DNA of 64,000 bases from an uncultured Nocardioides sp. (lineage in GTDB: Bacteria; Actinomycetota; Actinomycetes; Propionibacteriales; Nocardioidaceae). This document shows positions 34,181 through 42,099 of this stretch, piece after piece (positions within the stretch are counted from its first letter, which is position 1; every line of letters starts with the position of its first letter). The translations under genes were made by a program, and so were the position numbers. The notes below the pieces were generated by a model that had not been told where the DNA came from, made no database searches, and saw only the letters and a program-made list of their open reading frames with translations. The stretch lies in the NCBI RefSeq assembly GCF_947489365.1, contig NZ_CANLDB010000001.1:1026351-1090350 (forward strand), read 5' to 3'.

Positions 34181-35180
34181 AGTGACCTCCATGAGGGGCG
34201 TGTCGGTGCCCGTCGTGAAGGTAGTCGACGTGGTCGCCGTGCTCGACCGCCGGATGGCCGCACCCGTCGCCGTGCTCGTGGCCGTGCTGCTCGACCGCGT
34301 GCGCGCCGGCCGGCACCGCGACGGGCAGCGTCTCCGCGGCGAACGGCACCCGCAGCGCCCGCCGCCGTCGTAGCCAGACCCCCACGGGCCAGGTCACGAC
34401 GAAGCCGGCGAGGGCGACCAGGACGATCGTCGGGCCGGGGGCGACGCGGGCCGAGAAGGACAGGTACGCCGCCAGCAGCAGCCCGCCGAGCGCCGCGCCG
34501 AGGCCGAGCACCATCGCCATCCAGACCGTCCGGCGGAACGAGCCGGCCAGCTGCTGCGCCGTCGCGACGGGGATGATCATCAGCGCCGAGACGAGCAGCA
34601 GGCCGACCGTCCGCATCGCGACGGTGACCGTCACGGCCGCCATCACCGCGACCAGGACGTTGTAGGCCCGCACGCGGAGCCCGGCGACCCGCGCGAACTC
34701 CGGGTCGTGGGTGACGGCGAACAGCTGGGGGAGCAGGCCGACGGCGACCACCACGATCACCGCGGCCAGCACCATCGTGAACCACACGTCCGCCACCGAG
34801 ATGGTGGTGATCGCGCCGAACAGGAACTCCTGGAGCCGGCTCGCGGACTCGCCCGCCACGCCGGTGATCAGCACGCCGCCGGCCAGGCCGCCGTAGAACA
34901 GCAGGGCCAGCGCGACGTCGCCGCCGGTGCGGCCGTACTCCCGGATGACCTCGATCGCGACCGCGCCGAGGACGGCCACGACGACGGCCGTCCAGGTGGG
35001 GGAGGTGCCGGTCGCGAGGCCGAGCGCCACGCCGGTGACGGCGACGTGGCCGATGCCGTCGCCCATCAGCGACAGCCGGCGCTGGACCAGGTAGATGCCG
35101 ACCAGGGGCGCGGCGAGACCGACGAAGACGGCCGCGATCAGGGCGCGCTGCATGAACTCGTACGACAGCAGCTCGATCAC
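34167..35180 (-). CDS. znuB: Zinc ABC transporter permease
   Basis: A 337-residue ABC-3 family permease of a metal importer. Eight or nine membrane helices span about residues 10-285, with the family segment LVGIYLVQRRLSLMGDGIGH near residues 23-42. The C-terminal tail beyond 285 is cytoplasmic and histidine-rich (HAVEQHGHEHGDGCGHP, then HDGHRHAPHGGHYDEH), a likely zinc-binding extension. GTG 35180 overlaps the znuC stop by 4 bases. It works with ZnuC and ZnuA to import zinc. Confidence 0.92.
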   Translation of the reverse strand: MIELLSYEFMQRALIAAVFVGLAAPLVGIYLVQRRLSLMGDGIGHVAVTGVALGLATGTSPTWTAVVVAVLGAVAIEVIREYGRTGGDVALALLFYGGLAGGVLITGVAGESASRLQEFLFGAITTISVADVWFTMVLAAVIVVVAVGLLPQLFAVTHDPEFARVAGLRVRAYNVLVAVMAAVTVTVAMRTVGLLLVSALMIIPVATAQQLAGSFRRTVWMAMVLGLGAALGGLLLAAYLSFSARVAPGPTIVLVALAGFVVTWPVGVWLRRRRALRVPFAAETLPVAVPAGAHAVEQHGHEHGDGCGHPAVEHGDHVDYLHDGHRHAPHGGHYDEH

Positions 35181-36001
35181 GGGCGGCCTCCGTGCTCGTG
35201 GGCCGCGGCGCCGAGGCCGTCGACCGGGGCGCCGAGGTAGGGGAGGTGGTCGTGGCGGACCGGGCGCTCGTGGTGGTGCCCGCCCGCGGGGTCGTGCGCG
35301 CCGGCCACGTCGTCGGTGATGCGGCCCTCGCGCACGGTGATGGTCCGGTCGACCAGCGGTGCGAGGGGCCCGAGCTCGTGGGTGACCAGGACGACGGTCG
35401 CCCCGGCGTCCGAGACGACGCCCAGCGCGTCGGCCAGCGCCTGCTGGTTGGCGGCGTCGACACCGGCGGTGGGCTCGTCGAGCACGTACAGGTCGGGTCC
35501 GGAGACGAGGGCGCGGGCGATCAGCACCCGCTGCTGCTGCCCGCCGGACAGCGTCGTGACCGGGTCGCCCGCCCGGTCGGCGAGCCCGACGACGGCGAGG
35601 GCCTCGTCGATCGCCGTGCGGTCGGCGCGGCGCAGGGGGCGCAGGACGGACCGGTGCACGAGGCGGCCGGACGCCACGACCTCCCACACCGAGGCCGGCA
35701 CGCCCGACCCGGCGCCCGAGCGCTGCGGGACGTAGCCGACGCGTCGCCAGTCGGAGAAGCGCTGCTGGTCGGTCCCGAACAGCCGGACGGAGCCCGAGGT
35801 GACCGGGCGGAGCCCGACGACGGCGCGAATCAGCGTGGACTTGCCCGAGCCGTTGGCGCCGACGACCGCGACGAACTCCCCGGGGCGCACCACCAGGTCG
35901 ACGTCCCGGAGGACGGGTCGCCCACCCAGCACGACACCGCCGCCGAGGACCTCGACGACGGTCTCGACATCGGCGCCGTGGGCGTCAGGGGCGGCCGTCA
36001 C
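35177..36001 (-). CDS. znuC: Zinc ABC transporter ATP-binding protein
   Basis: A 274-residue ABC ATPase. Walker A is GANGSGKST (about 49-57), the Q-loop is VPQRSGAG, the signature is TLSGGQQQR and Walker B is LYVLDEPTAG with H-loop VTHELG. The C-terminal 45 residues are a histidine-rich tail (AGGHHHERPVRHDHLPYL...AAHEHGGRP), unusual for the family and matching the His-rich regions in ZnuA and ZnuB. The start is set at GTG 36001, 17 bp after the znuA stop. It powers zinc import. Confidence 0.9.
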   Translation of the reverse strand: MTAAPDAHGADVETVVEVLGGGVVLGGRPVLRDVDLVVRPGEFVAVVGANGSGKSTLIRAVVGLRPVTSGSVRLFGTDQQRFSDWRRVGYVPQRSGAGSGVPASVWEVVASGRLVHRSVLRPLRRADRTAIDEALAVVGLADRAGDPVTTLSGGQQQRVLIARALVSGPDLYVLDEPTAGVDAANQQALADALGVVSDAGATVVLVTHELGPLAPLVDRTITVREGRITDDVAGAHDPAGGHHHERPVRHDHLPYLGAPVDGLGAAAHEHGGRP

Positions 36002-36018
36002 CGGCCGCGGGACGGACC

Positions 36019-37050
36019 TCAACAGCCGTTCGCCGCCTGCAGGGCCGTCAGGTTCGAGCGCATGAGGGAAAGGTAGTCCTGATCCGCGGTCTCGTCGCTC
36101 AGGCCCTCGATCGGGTCCAGGGTGGCCATCTCGACGCCGAGGTCGTCGGCGAGGGACTGCGCGGCCTCGGGGCTGGCCAGCGTCTCGGAGAACACGGTGG
36201 TGACGCCCTCCTCGCGGGCGAGCTCCTCGATCTGGGCGCGCGCCGCCGGCGTCGGCTCGGCGTCCGGGGTGAGACCGGTGATGGCCTCGAACTCGAGGCC
36301 GTACTTGCCCAGGTAGCCGAAGGCGCCGTGGTTGACGACGACCAGGTCCCGCTCGCAGGAGGCGAGCCCGTCGGCGTACGCCGTGTCGAGGTCGGTCAGC
36401 TCCTCGCGCAGGGCCTCCGCGTTGTCGGTGTACGTCTGCGCCCCGTCGGGGTCGATGTCGCCCAGGGACTCGGCGACGGCGTCGGCGAGGTCGGCCATGC
36501 GCACCGGGTCCTGCCAGAAGTGGGGGTCCAGATCGCCGTGGTCGTGGTCGTCGCCCTCCTCGGAGTGGGCCTCGTCCTCGTGGGCGTGGTCCTCCTCCTC
36601 GGCGTGATCCTCCTCGGAGTGGCCCTCCTCGGAGTGGTCGTGCTCGTCCTCCTCGGAGGCCGGGATGAGGTCGACGACCTCGGCGGCGTCGAGGGTGTCG
36701 GCGGGGCCGTTCTCCTCCACGGCGGCGTCGACGGCGACCTGGAAGCCCGACTCGAAGACGACGAGGTCGGCGTCGCTGACCTGCGCGGTCTCGCCGATGC
36801 CGAGCTCGAGGTCGTGGGGCTCGGCGCCGGGGGTGGTGAGGTTGGAGACGTCGGCGCGGTCGCCGGCGACCTGCTCGGTCGCCCACGCCAGCGGGTAGAA
36901 GGCCGCGACCACCTGCGGGGTGCCGTCGGACGCGGCGGCCGCGCCGTCGTCCGAGCCGGTCAGCGCGCCGCAGCCCGACAGGGTCAGGACGGCCGCGAGG
37001 CCGAGGGCGGCGGGCGTGAGCAGGGCACGGGAGCGGGACCGACGAAGCAT
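36019..37050 (-). CDS. znuA: Zinc ABC transporter substrate-binding lipoprotein
   Basis: A 343-residue cluster A-I metal-binding lipoprotein. The signal sequence ends in lipobox LSGC (Cys near residue 27). Zinc ligands of the family are seen as EPHDLELG, DPHFWQDP and VVNHGAFGYL. A His/Asp/Glu-rich loop at about 133-173 (DEHDHSEEGHSEEDHAE...DDHDHGD) is the zinc-specific feature that separates ZnuA from manganese binders. ATG 37050 is preferred over GTG 37065 because a TTGACA/GAGAAT promoter would start transcription at about 37051, and because Zur boxes cover the upstream codons. Confidence 0.9.
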   Translation of the reverse strand: MLRRSRSRALLTPAALGLAAVLTLSGCGALTGSDDGAAAASDGTPQVVAAFYPLAWATEQVAGDRADVSNLTTPGAEPHDLELGIGETAQVSDADLVVFESGFQVAVDAAVEENGPADTLDAAEVVDLIPASEEDEHDHSEEGHSEEDHAEEEDHAHEDEAHSEEGDDHDHGDLDPHFWQDPVRMADLADAVAESLGDIDPDGAQTYTDNAEALREELTDLDTAYADGLASCERDLVVVNHGAFGYLGKYGLEFEAITGLTPDAEPTPAARAQIEELAREEGVTTVFSETLASPEAAQSLADDLGVEMATLDPIEGLSDETADQDYLSLMRSNLTALQAANGC

Positions 37051-37064
37051 GACAACGATTCTCA
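37050..37064 (-). promoter_or_regulatory. Zur box 1 (start-codon proximal)
   Basis: TGACAACGATTCTCA on the + strand matches the palindromic Zur pattern TGA-N-AA-N3-TT-N-TCA. It covers the predicted -10 and touches the first base of the znuA start codon. Confidence 0.82.
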
Positions 37065-37087
37065 CTGGGACTGAGAATCGATGTCAA
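37058..37087 (-). promoter_or_regulatory. znuA promoter
   Basis: On the minus strand TTGACA (37087-37082) and GAGAAT (37063-37058) are separated by 18 bp. The expected start point is about 37051, one base before ATG 37050, so the znu mRNA is probably leaderless. Confidence 0.6.
37072..37086 (-). promoter_or_regulatory. Zur box 2 (covers -35)
   Basis: TGAGAATCGATGTCA, the second palindrome of the same type, is 22 bp from the first (about two helical turns) and overlaps the -35 hexamer. Confidence 0.78.
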
Positions 37088-37111
37088 ACCGGCGTCTGGT
37101 TGGCTGGAGGG

Positions 37112-37438
37112 GTGCTCGTCCTCAGCAGGTTCCGGGTCGCCGACGCCGACGTCGTCTCCTTCCGCGCCGACGTCGATGCGGCGCACGCGCTGCTGGCTGC
37201 GCGGCCCGGTTACGTCGGCGGGGAGGTGGGGCGCAACGTGGACGAGCCCGACCTCTGGGTGCTGTCGACGCGCTGGGAGAACGTGGGCTCCTACCGCCGC
37301 GCGCTGTCGTCGTACGACGTGAAGCTGGGGGCCGTCCCGCTGCTCTCACGGGCCGTCGACGAGCCCAGCGCCTACGAGGTCCTCGAGCCCGGAACCACCG
37401 GCAACGACCCCGGAGCCCGCTCGCCAGGAGCCCGCTGA
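37112..37438 (+). CDS. Antibiotic biosynthesis monooxygenase-like (ABM domain) protein
   Basis: A protein of about 108 residues with one ABM dimeric alpha/beta-barrel domain (VLVLSRFRVADADVVSFRADVDAAHALLAARPGYVGGEVGRN, then LWVLSTRWENVGSYRRALSSYDVKL). Such proteins are cofactor-free oxygenases or heme-degradation relatives. The IsdG heme-pocket Asn-Trp-His triad is not evident. The start is uncertain: GTG 37112 has GGAGG immediately in front at poor spacing, while TTG 37100 is the alternative. It is divergent from znuA, sharing a 60-bp region with the Zur boxes, so zinc control is possible. Confidence 0.7.
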   Translation: MLVLSRFRVADADVVSFRADVDAAHALLAARPGYVGGEVGRNVDEPDLWVLSTRWENVGSYRRALSSYDVKLGAVPLLSRAVDEPSAYEVLEPGTTGNDPGARSPGAR

Positions 37439-37582
37439 GGGAGGCGCACGCTGCGTGACGCGCCGGGCGCGCGCTGGCGGCCTCGACGTCACTCGACGCA
37501 CCTCGGGTGCGCCGTCGCTCCGTCGAGTTGCCATCGCGGGCCCCTCGCGCCACTCGCTTGCGCGCCTCCCTCAGCAGTCTCC

Positions 37583-37588
37583 TAGGCT
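37583..37588 (+). promoter_or_regulatory. -10 hexamer TAGGCT of glyS
   Basis: TAGGCT predicts a transcript start near 37595 and a leader of about 45 bases that contains the AGGAG site (37630-37634) of glyS. Confidence 0.5.
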
Positions 37589-37641
37589 GACCCCTTGTGC
37601 GTCCGGCAGCCGGTCGGGCGCCGAACCCCAGGAGTCAACCC

Positions 37642-39042
37642 GTGGCCAAGCCGCCCCCCAGCACCCTCGACCAGGTCGTCTCCCTCGCCAAGCGGCGGGG
37701 CTTCGTGTACCCCTGCGGCGAGATCTACGGCGGCACCAAGTCGGCCTGGGACTACGGGCCGCTGGGCGTGGAGCTGAAGGAGAACATCAAGCGCCAGTGG
37801 TGGCGCGCGATGGTCCACTCCCGCGACGACGTCGTCGGCCTGGACTCCTCGGTGATCCTCCCGACCCGCACCTGGGAGGCCAGCGGCCACCTCAAGACCT
37901 TCTCCGACCCGCTGGTCGAGTGCCAGTCCTGCCACAAGCGGTTCCGCGAGGACCACCTGCAGGAGGAGTACGCCGGCCGCAAGGACGTCGCGGACCCCGA
38001 CACGGTCGACATCAACGAGTCCGTCCCCTGCCCGAACTGCGGCACGCGTGCGGCGTGGACCGAGCCGCGGCAGTTCAACATGATGCTCAAGACCTACCTG
38101 GGCGTCATCGAGGACGCCTCCGGCCTGCACTACCTGCGCCCCGAGACCGCCCAGGGCATCTTCCTGAACTTCGCCAACGTGGTGACCTCGAGCCGCCAGA
38201 AGCCGCCCTTCGGCATCGCCCAGATGGGCAAGAGCTTCCGCAACGAGATCACGCCCGGCAACTTCATCTTCCGCACCCGCGAGTTCGAGCAGATGGAGAT
38301 GGAGTACTTCGTCAAGCCCGGCGAGGACGAGGAGCTCCACCAGCACTGGATCGACACCCGCACCGCCTGGTACGTCGACCTCGGCATCGACCCCGCGAAC
38401 CTGCGCCACTTCGAGCACCCGAAGGAGAAGCTCTCCCACTACGCCAAGCGCACCGTGGACATCGAGTACCGCTTCGGCTTCTCCGAGCGGGACTTCGAGG
38501 AGCTCGAGGGCATCGCGAACCGCACCGACTACGACCTCTCGCAGCACAGCACGCACTCCGGTGTGGACCTGTCCTACTTCGACCAGGCCGCGGGCGAGCG
38601 CTACCTGCCGTACGTCATCGAGCCCGCCGCCGGCCTGACCCGCTCGCTGATGGCGTTCCTCATCGACTCCTTCTCCGTCGACGAGGCCCCGAACACCAAG
38701 GGCGGCGTCGACAAGCGCACCGTCCTGCGCCTGGACCCGCGCCTCGCGCCGATCAAGGTCGCCGTCCTGCCGCTGTCGCGCAACGCCGACCTGTCGCCCA
38801 AGGCCCGGGACCTCGCCACGGAGCTGCGCCGCACCTGGAACGTCGACTTCGACGACTCCGGCGCGATCGGTCGCCGCTACCGCCGCCAGGACGAGGTCGG
38901 GACGCCGTACTGCGTGACCGTCGACTTCGAGACCCTGGAGGACGGTGCGGTGACGGTGCGCGAGCGGGACACGATGGCGCAGGAGCGGGTCAGCCTCGAG
39001 GGCATCTCCGCGTACTTCGCCACGCGTCTCCTCGGCTGCTGA
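37642..39042 (+). CDS. glyS: Glycyl-tRNA synthetase (alpha2 type)
   Basis: A 466-residue class II synthetase that charges tRNA-Gly. The segments [17 protein letters not shown] and SAWDYGPLG open it. Motif 2 lies around [26 protein letters not shown] and motif 3 around [15 protein letters not shown], near residue 345. A zinc-ribbon-like insertion with CQSCH (about 95) and CPNCG (about 131) is present, as in other actinobacteria. The C-terminal anticodon-binding domain starts near 365. GTG 37642 has AGGAG 7 bases upstream; GTG 37597 in frame would add 15 non-conserved residues. Confidence 0.96.
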   Translation: MAKPPPSTLDQVVSLAKRRGFVYPCGEIYGGTKSAWDYGPLGVELKENIKRQWWRAMVHSRDDVVGLDSSVILPTRTWEASGHLKTFSDPLVECQSCHKRFREDHLQEEYAGRKDVADPDTVDINESVPCPNCGTRAAWTEPRQFNMMLKTYLGVIEDASGLHYLRPETAQGIFLNFANVVTSSRQKPPFGIAQMGKSFRNEITPGNFIFRTREFEQMEMEYFVKPGEDEELHQHWIDTRTAWYVDLGIDPANLRHFEHPKEKLSHYAKRTVDIEYRFGFSERDFEELEGIANRTDYDLSQHSTHSGVDLSYFDQAAGERYLPYVIEPAAGLTRSLMAFLIDSFSVDEAPNTKGGVDKRTVLRLDPRLAPIKVAVLPLSRNADLSPKARDLATELRRTWNVDFDDSGAIGRRYRRQDEVGTPYCVTVDFETLEDGAVTVRERDTMAQERVSLEGISAYFATRLLGC

Positions 39043-39071
39043 GAGCGCCACGGAGAGGCTGGCGCTGCGGC

Positions 39072-39854
39072 ATGATCACCCGTGTGACCCGACGTCCGAC
39101 CACGCCCCTCGTGGCGACCGCGACGCTGCTCGCCGTCGTCGCCCTCGCGGGCTGCTCTTCGGGGCAGGAGGAGCCGGCCGAGACCCAGGAGTCGTCGTCC
39201 GGCCCGGCCGACGGCCCCGACCTGGACCCGGCGGCCGACGCCTACCCCGACGTGCCCGGTGCGCCGGAGCTGACCCCGCCCGGCACGGAGCTGGGGTACG
39301 GCGACGAGGCCGAGGTGGCGTGGCAGCCCCGCGAGGGCACCGTCGGCGCGCTGAAGATGAAGGTCATCGAGGTCGAGGAGACCACCCTCGAGGAGTTCTC
39401 CGCGTTCGAGGTGAACAGGGCCGTCAGCAGGTCGCGCCCGTACTTCGTCACCGTCCGCGCCGAGAACGTCGGCGACACCGACCTCGGCGGCGTCGGCATC
39501 CCCCTCTACCTGCTCGACAGCCGCGACACCCTCGTCGAGCGCTCGGTGTTCGGCAGCGAGTTCACCGCCTGCCCCAGCGAGCAGCTGCCCCGCCGCTTCC
39601 GCACCGGCGACGTCACCAGGACGTGCCTGGTGTTCCTCGCGCCGCAGGGCAGCGAGGCGGAGGCCGTCACGTTCCGGCCGACCGAGGAGTTCGACCCGAT
39701 CACCTGGACCGGGGAGATCACCGAGCCCCGGACCGGCAACCAGGGCAACCAGGGCAACCAGGGCGGCGGTCAGGGCGGCGGTCAGGGCGGCGGTCAGGGC
39801 GGCCAGGGCGGCGGTCAGGGCGGTCAGGGCGGCGGTCAGGGCGGCGGCGGGTGA
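39072..39854 (+). CDS. Predicted lipoprotein with Gly/Gln-rich C-terminal repeats
   Basis: A 260-residue secreted lipoprotein. The signal ends VVALAGCSSG, so Cys about 28 is lipidated. The middle (about 80-215) is a beta-rich domain resembling DUF4352-type Ig-like lipoprotein domains (ALKMKVIEVEE, RSRPYFVTVRAENVGDTDLGG, TRTCLVFLAP). The last 38 residues are low-complexity (GNQGNQGNQGGGQGGG...), encoded by tandem 9-12 bp units. Its stop overlaps the dusB start (GTGA). The function is unknown. Confidence 0.75.
   Translation: MITRVTRRPTTPLVATATLLAVVALAGCSSGQEEPAETQESSSGPADGPDLDPAADAYPDVPGAPELTPPGTELGYGDEAEVAWQPREGTVGALKMKVIEVEETTLEEFSAFEVNRAVSRSRPYFVTVRAENVGDTDLGGVGIPLYLLDSRDTLVERSVFGSEFTACPSEQLPRRFRTGDVTRTCLVFLAPQGSEAEAVTFRPTEEFDPITWTGEITEPRTGNQGNQGNQGGGQGGGQGGGQGGQGGGQGGQGGGQGGGG
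39735..39851 (+). repeat. Short tandem coding repeat (Gly/Gln tail)
   Basis: Three units of GGCAACCAG are followed by about nine units of CAGGGCGGCGGT or its 6-9 base derivatives, all in frame. Unit number is likely to vary by slippage without shifting the frame, because units are multiples of three. Confidence 0.85.
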
Positions 39855-41002
39855 CCGCGCCCGCGGCCACCGCCCACCCGGGCCTCGACGTCGGCGGGCT
39901 GCACCTCGACGTCCCGGTGGTGCTCGCGCCGATGGCCGGGGTCACCAACGCGGCGTACCGCCGGCTCTGCGCCGAGCAGGGCGCCGGCCTCTACGTCTGC
40001 GAGATGATCACCTCCCGGGGGATCGTCGAGCGTGACGAGCACACCCTGCGGATGCTCGTCTTCGACGAGATCGAGACCACCCGCTCGGTGCAGCTGTACG
40101 GCACCGACCCCGTCTACATGGGCAAGGCCGCGGAGATCCTCTGCGCCGAGCACGGCGTCGGCCACGTCGACCTGAACTTCGGCTGCCCCGTCCCCAAGGT
40201 CACCCGCAAGGGCGGCGGGGGAGCGCTGCCGTGGAAGCGGGGGCTGCTCGCCGAGATCCTCACCTCCGTCGTCGCCGCCTGCACGCCGTACGGCGTCCCG
40301 GTGACGATGAAGACCCGCCTCGGGCTCGACCGCGACCACCTCACGTACGCCGACGCCGGCCGCATCGCCCAGGAGTCCGGGTGCGCCGCGATCGCGCTGC
40401 ACGGGCGGACCGTCGAGCAGTCCTACTCCGGGGAGGCGGACTGGGGGCCCATCGCCGAGCTGGTCGACGCCCTCGACATCCCCGTCCTCGGCAACGGCGA
40501 CGTCTGGGAGGCCGACGACGCCCTGCGGATGGTGGAGACCACCGGCGCGGCGGGCGTGGTCGTGGGCCGCGGGTGCCTGGGCCGTCCCTGGCTGTTCGCC
40601 GACCTCGCCGCCGCGTTCACCGGCGCCCCGAGGCCGCCGCTGCCCACCCTCGGCGACGTCGCGGCCATGATGCGCCGTCACGCCGAGCTGCTGTCCGCCC
40701 TGATGGGTGAGCCGCGCGGCTGCACCGAGCTGCGCAAGCACGTGTCCTGGTACCTCAAGGGCTTCCCGGCCGGCGGCGAGCTGCGTCGCGCCCTGGCGAC
40801 CGTGGGCTCGCTCGCCGACCTCGACCGGCTGCTCGCCCAGCTGGACCACACCGCGCCGTACCCGACCTCGGAGCTGGGCGCCCCCCGCGGCCGTCAGGGG
40901 TCGCCGCGTCGCCGCGTCGCCCTCCCCGAGGGGTGGCTGGACGACGCCGACGGCGCCGGGACGGGCGTGCGCGAGGACGCCGGGGAGACCTCCGGGGGCT
41001 GA
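39851..41002 (+). CDS. dusB: tRNA-dihydrouridine synthase
   Basis: A 383-residue FMN enzyme that reduces uridines in the tRNA D-loop. The TIM barrel opens PVVLAPMAGVTNAAYRRLC. LNFGCPVPKVTRKGGG contains the catalytic Cys region (Cys near residue 110). ALHGRTVEQSYSGEADW is the family signature and GNGDVW with VVGRGCLGRPWLF forms the FMN phosphate site. The DusB subgroup fits length and the KGGGGALP segment. GTG 39851 overlaps the lipoprotein stop, so translation is coupled. Confidence 0.93.
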   Translation: MTAPAATAHPGLDVGGLHLDVPVVLAPMAGVTNAAYRRLCAEQGAGLYVCEMITSRGIVERDEHTLRMLVFDEIETTRSVQLYGTDPVYMGKAAEILCAEHGVGHVDLNFGCPVPKVTRKGGGGALPWKRGLLAEILTSVVAACTPYGVPVTMKTRLGLDRDHLTYADAGRIAQESGCAAIALHGRTVEQSYSGEADWGPIAELVDALDIPVLGNGDVWEADDALRMVETTGAAGVVVGRGCLGRPWLFADLAAAFTGAPRPPLPTLGDVAAMMRRHAELLSALMGEPRGCTELRKHVSWYLKGFPAGGELRRALATVGSLADLDRLLAQLDHTAPYPTSELGAPRGRQGSPRRRVALPEGWLDDADGAGTGVREDAGETSGG

Positions 41003-41159
41003 GCGCACCCGCGCGAGGGATCCAGGTGACCCCTACCACGGGGCCCGGACGCGATTGGGCGGGCCTCGGTGGTCTGTGTTTGACTCGGGCCTTCTGCCGG
41101 GTCCTCCCCCCTTGTCACCCGGCCGCCCCCGTGTCAGCAACAGCAGAGGAAACCGCGCT

Positions 41160-42086
41160 GTGGCAAAGCCCCGCCCCAAGCACCGCGCCGCCAAGCACCG
41201 TGCGGAGCGACCGCCGTCGTCACGCCCCCGCGTCGCTCTCGTCGCCGCCCCCGTCGCCGCGACGGTCACCGTCGGCGCCATCGGCTTCGGCCTGTCGGCC
41301 GGCGCCCAGGACGACGTCCGGGTCGTGGTGAGCGAGGCCAGCGGCTTCGAGAGCATCAGCGAGCGCGCCGTCAGCGGCACGAGCCGCTCCGGCGACCGTG
41401 AGTCGGAGGCGCCCGCCGAGGACGCCGCCGAGGAGCAGGCCGCCCAGCGCGAGGCCGCCCAGGAGCGCCAGGCCGCGCAGGAGCAGGCCGAGCTGGAGGC
41501 GACGGAGCAGGCGGTCTCGCAAGCCGACACGCAGCTCTGGACGACCACCGAGCTGAACCTGTGGACCGAGCCGGAGGAGGCCGAGGCCGAGCAGCTCGGC
41601 GTCCTCGAGGGCGAGAAGAAGGTCCTCGTGACCGGTCGCGCCGAGGACGGCCGCGAGGAGATCGTCGTCGACGGCGAGTCCCGCTGGGTCACCGCGGGCT
41701 ACCTGTCGGAGGAGAAGCCCGCCGAGACCGGCCTCGACGTCGACTGCACGAACGGCAGCTCGTACGCCACCCCGGTGAGCCAGAACATCGTCGACGTGCA
41801 CCGCGTCGTCTGCGGCAACTTCCCGGAGATCACGACGTACGGCACGCTCCGCAGCGACGGCGAGCACGCCCAGGGCATCGCGATGGACATCATGGTCTCC
41901 GGCGACCGGGGCTACGAGGTCGCGAACTTCCTGCAGGCCAACGCCGCCGAGCTCGGGATCAACTACCTCATCTACTCCCAGACGATCTGGTCGGTCGATC
42001 GCGCCTCCGAGGGGTGGCGCGGCATGGAGGACCGCGGGTCCACCACCGCGAACCACTACGACCACGTCCACGTCACGACGTACTGA
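41160..42086 (+). CDS. Secreted SH3/M15-like (ARB-07466-type) cell-wall protein
   Basis: A 308-residue exported protein. A basic N-terminus (AKPRPKHRAAKHRAERP) precedes a membrane or signal helix at about 23-45. A Glu/Ala/Gln-rich coiled coil spans about 75-120. An SH3-like segment (TTELNLWTEPEE...RWVTAGYLS, about 123-182) follows. The C-terminal domain (about 190-308) has EHAQGIAMDIMV and NHYDHVHV, the HxxGxAxD and HxH zinc-ligand pattern of M15/ARB-07466 peptidases. A role in peptidoglycan cleavage is likely but not shown. GTG 41160 follows AGAGGAAA. Confidence 0.72.
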   Translation: MAKPRPKHRAAKHRAERPPSSRPRVALVAAPVAATVTVGAIGFGLSAGAQDDVRVVVSEASGFESISERAVSGTSRSGDRESEAPAEDAAEEQAAQREAAQERQAAQEQAELEATEQAVSQADTQLWTTTELNLWTEPEEAEAEQLGVLEGEKKVLVTGRAEDGREEIVVDGESRWVTAGYLSEEKPAETGLDVDCTNGSSYATPVSQNIVDVHRVVCGNFPEITTYGTLRSDGEHAQGIAMDIMVSGDRGYEVANFLQANAAELGINYLIYSQTIWSVDRASEGWRGMEDRGSTTANHYDHVHVTTY

Positions 42087-42099
42087 CCGTCCTGCGGTC

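Noticed and set aside
35181..35687. N-terminal extension of znuB
   Set aside because: The added sequence is the antisense-frame shadow of znuC; GTG 35180 overlaps the znuC stop and gives the normal permease N-terminus.
37455..39071. Upstream extension of the lipoprotein frame across glyS
   Set aside because: glyS in another frame is unmistakable there, and the lipoprotein has a clear signal peptide beginning at ATG 39072.
41003..41159. Cyclic-di-AMP (ydaO-type) riboswitch before the cell-wall protein gene
   Set aside because: Such riboswitches often precede wall hydrolases in actinobacteria, but the 157-bp gap is short and I could not find the conserved core; TTGACT at about 41085 looks like a lone -35.
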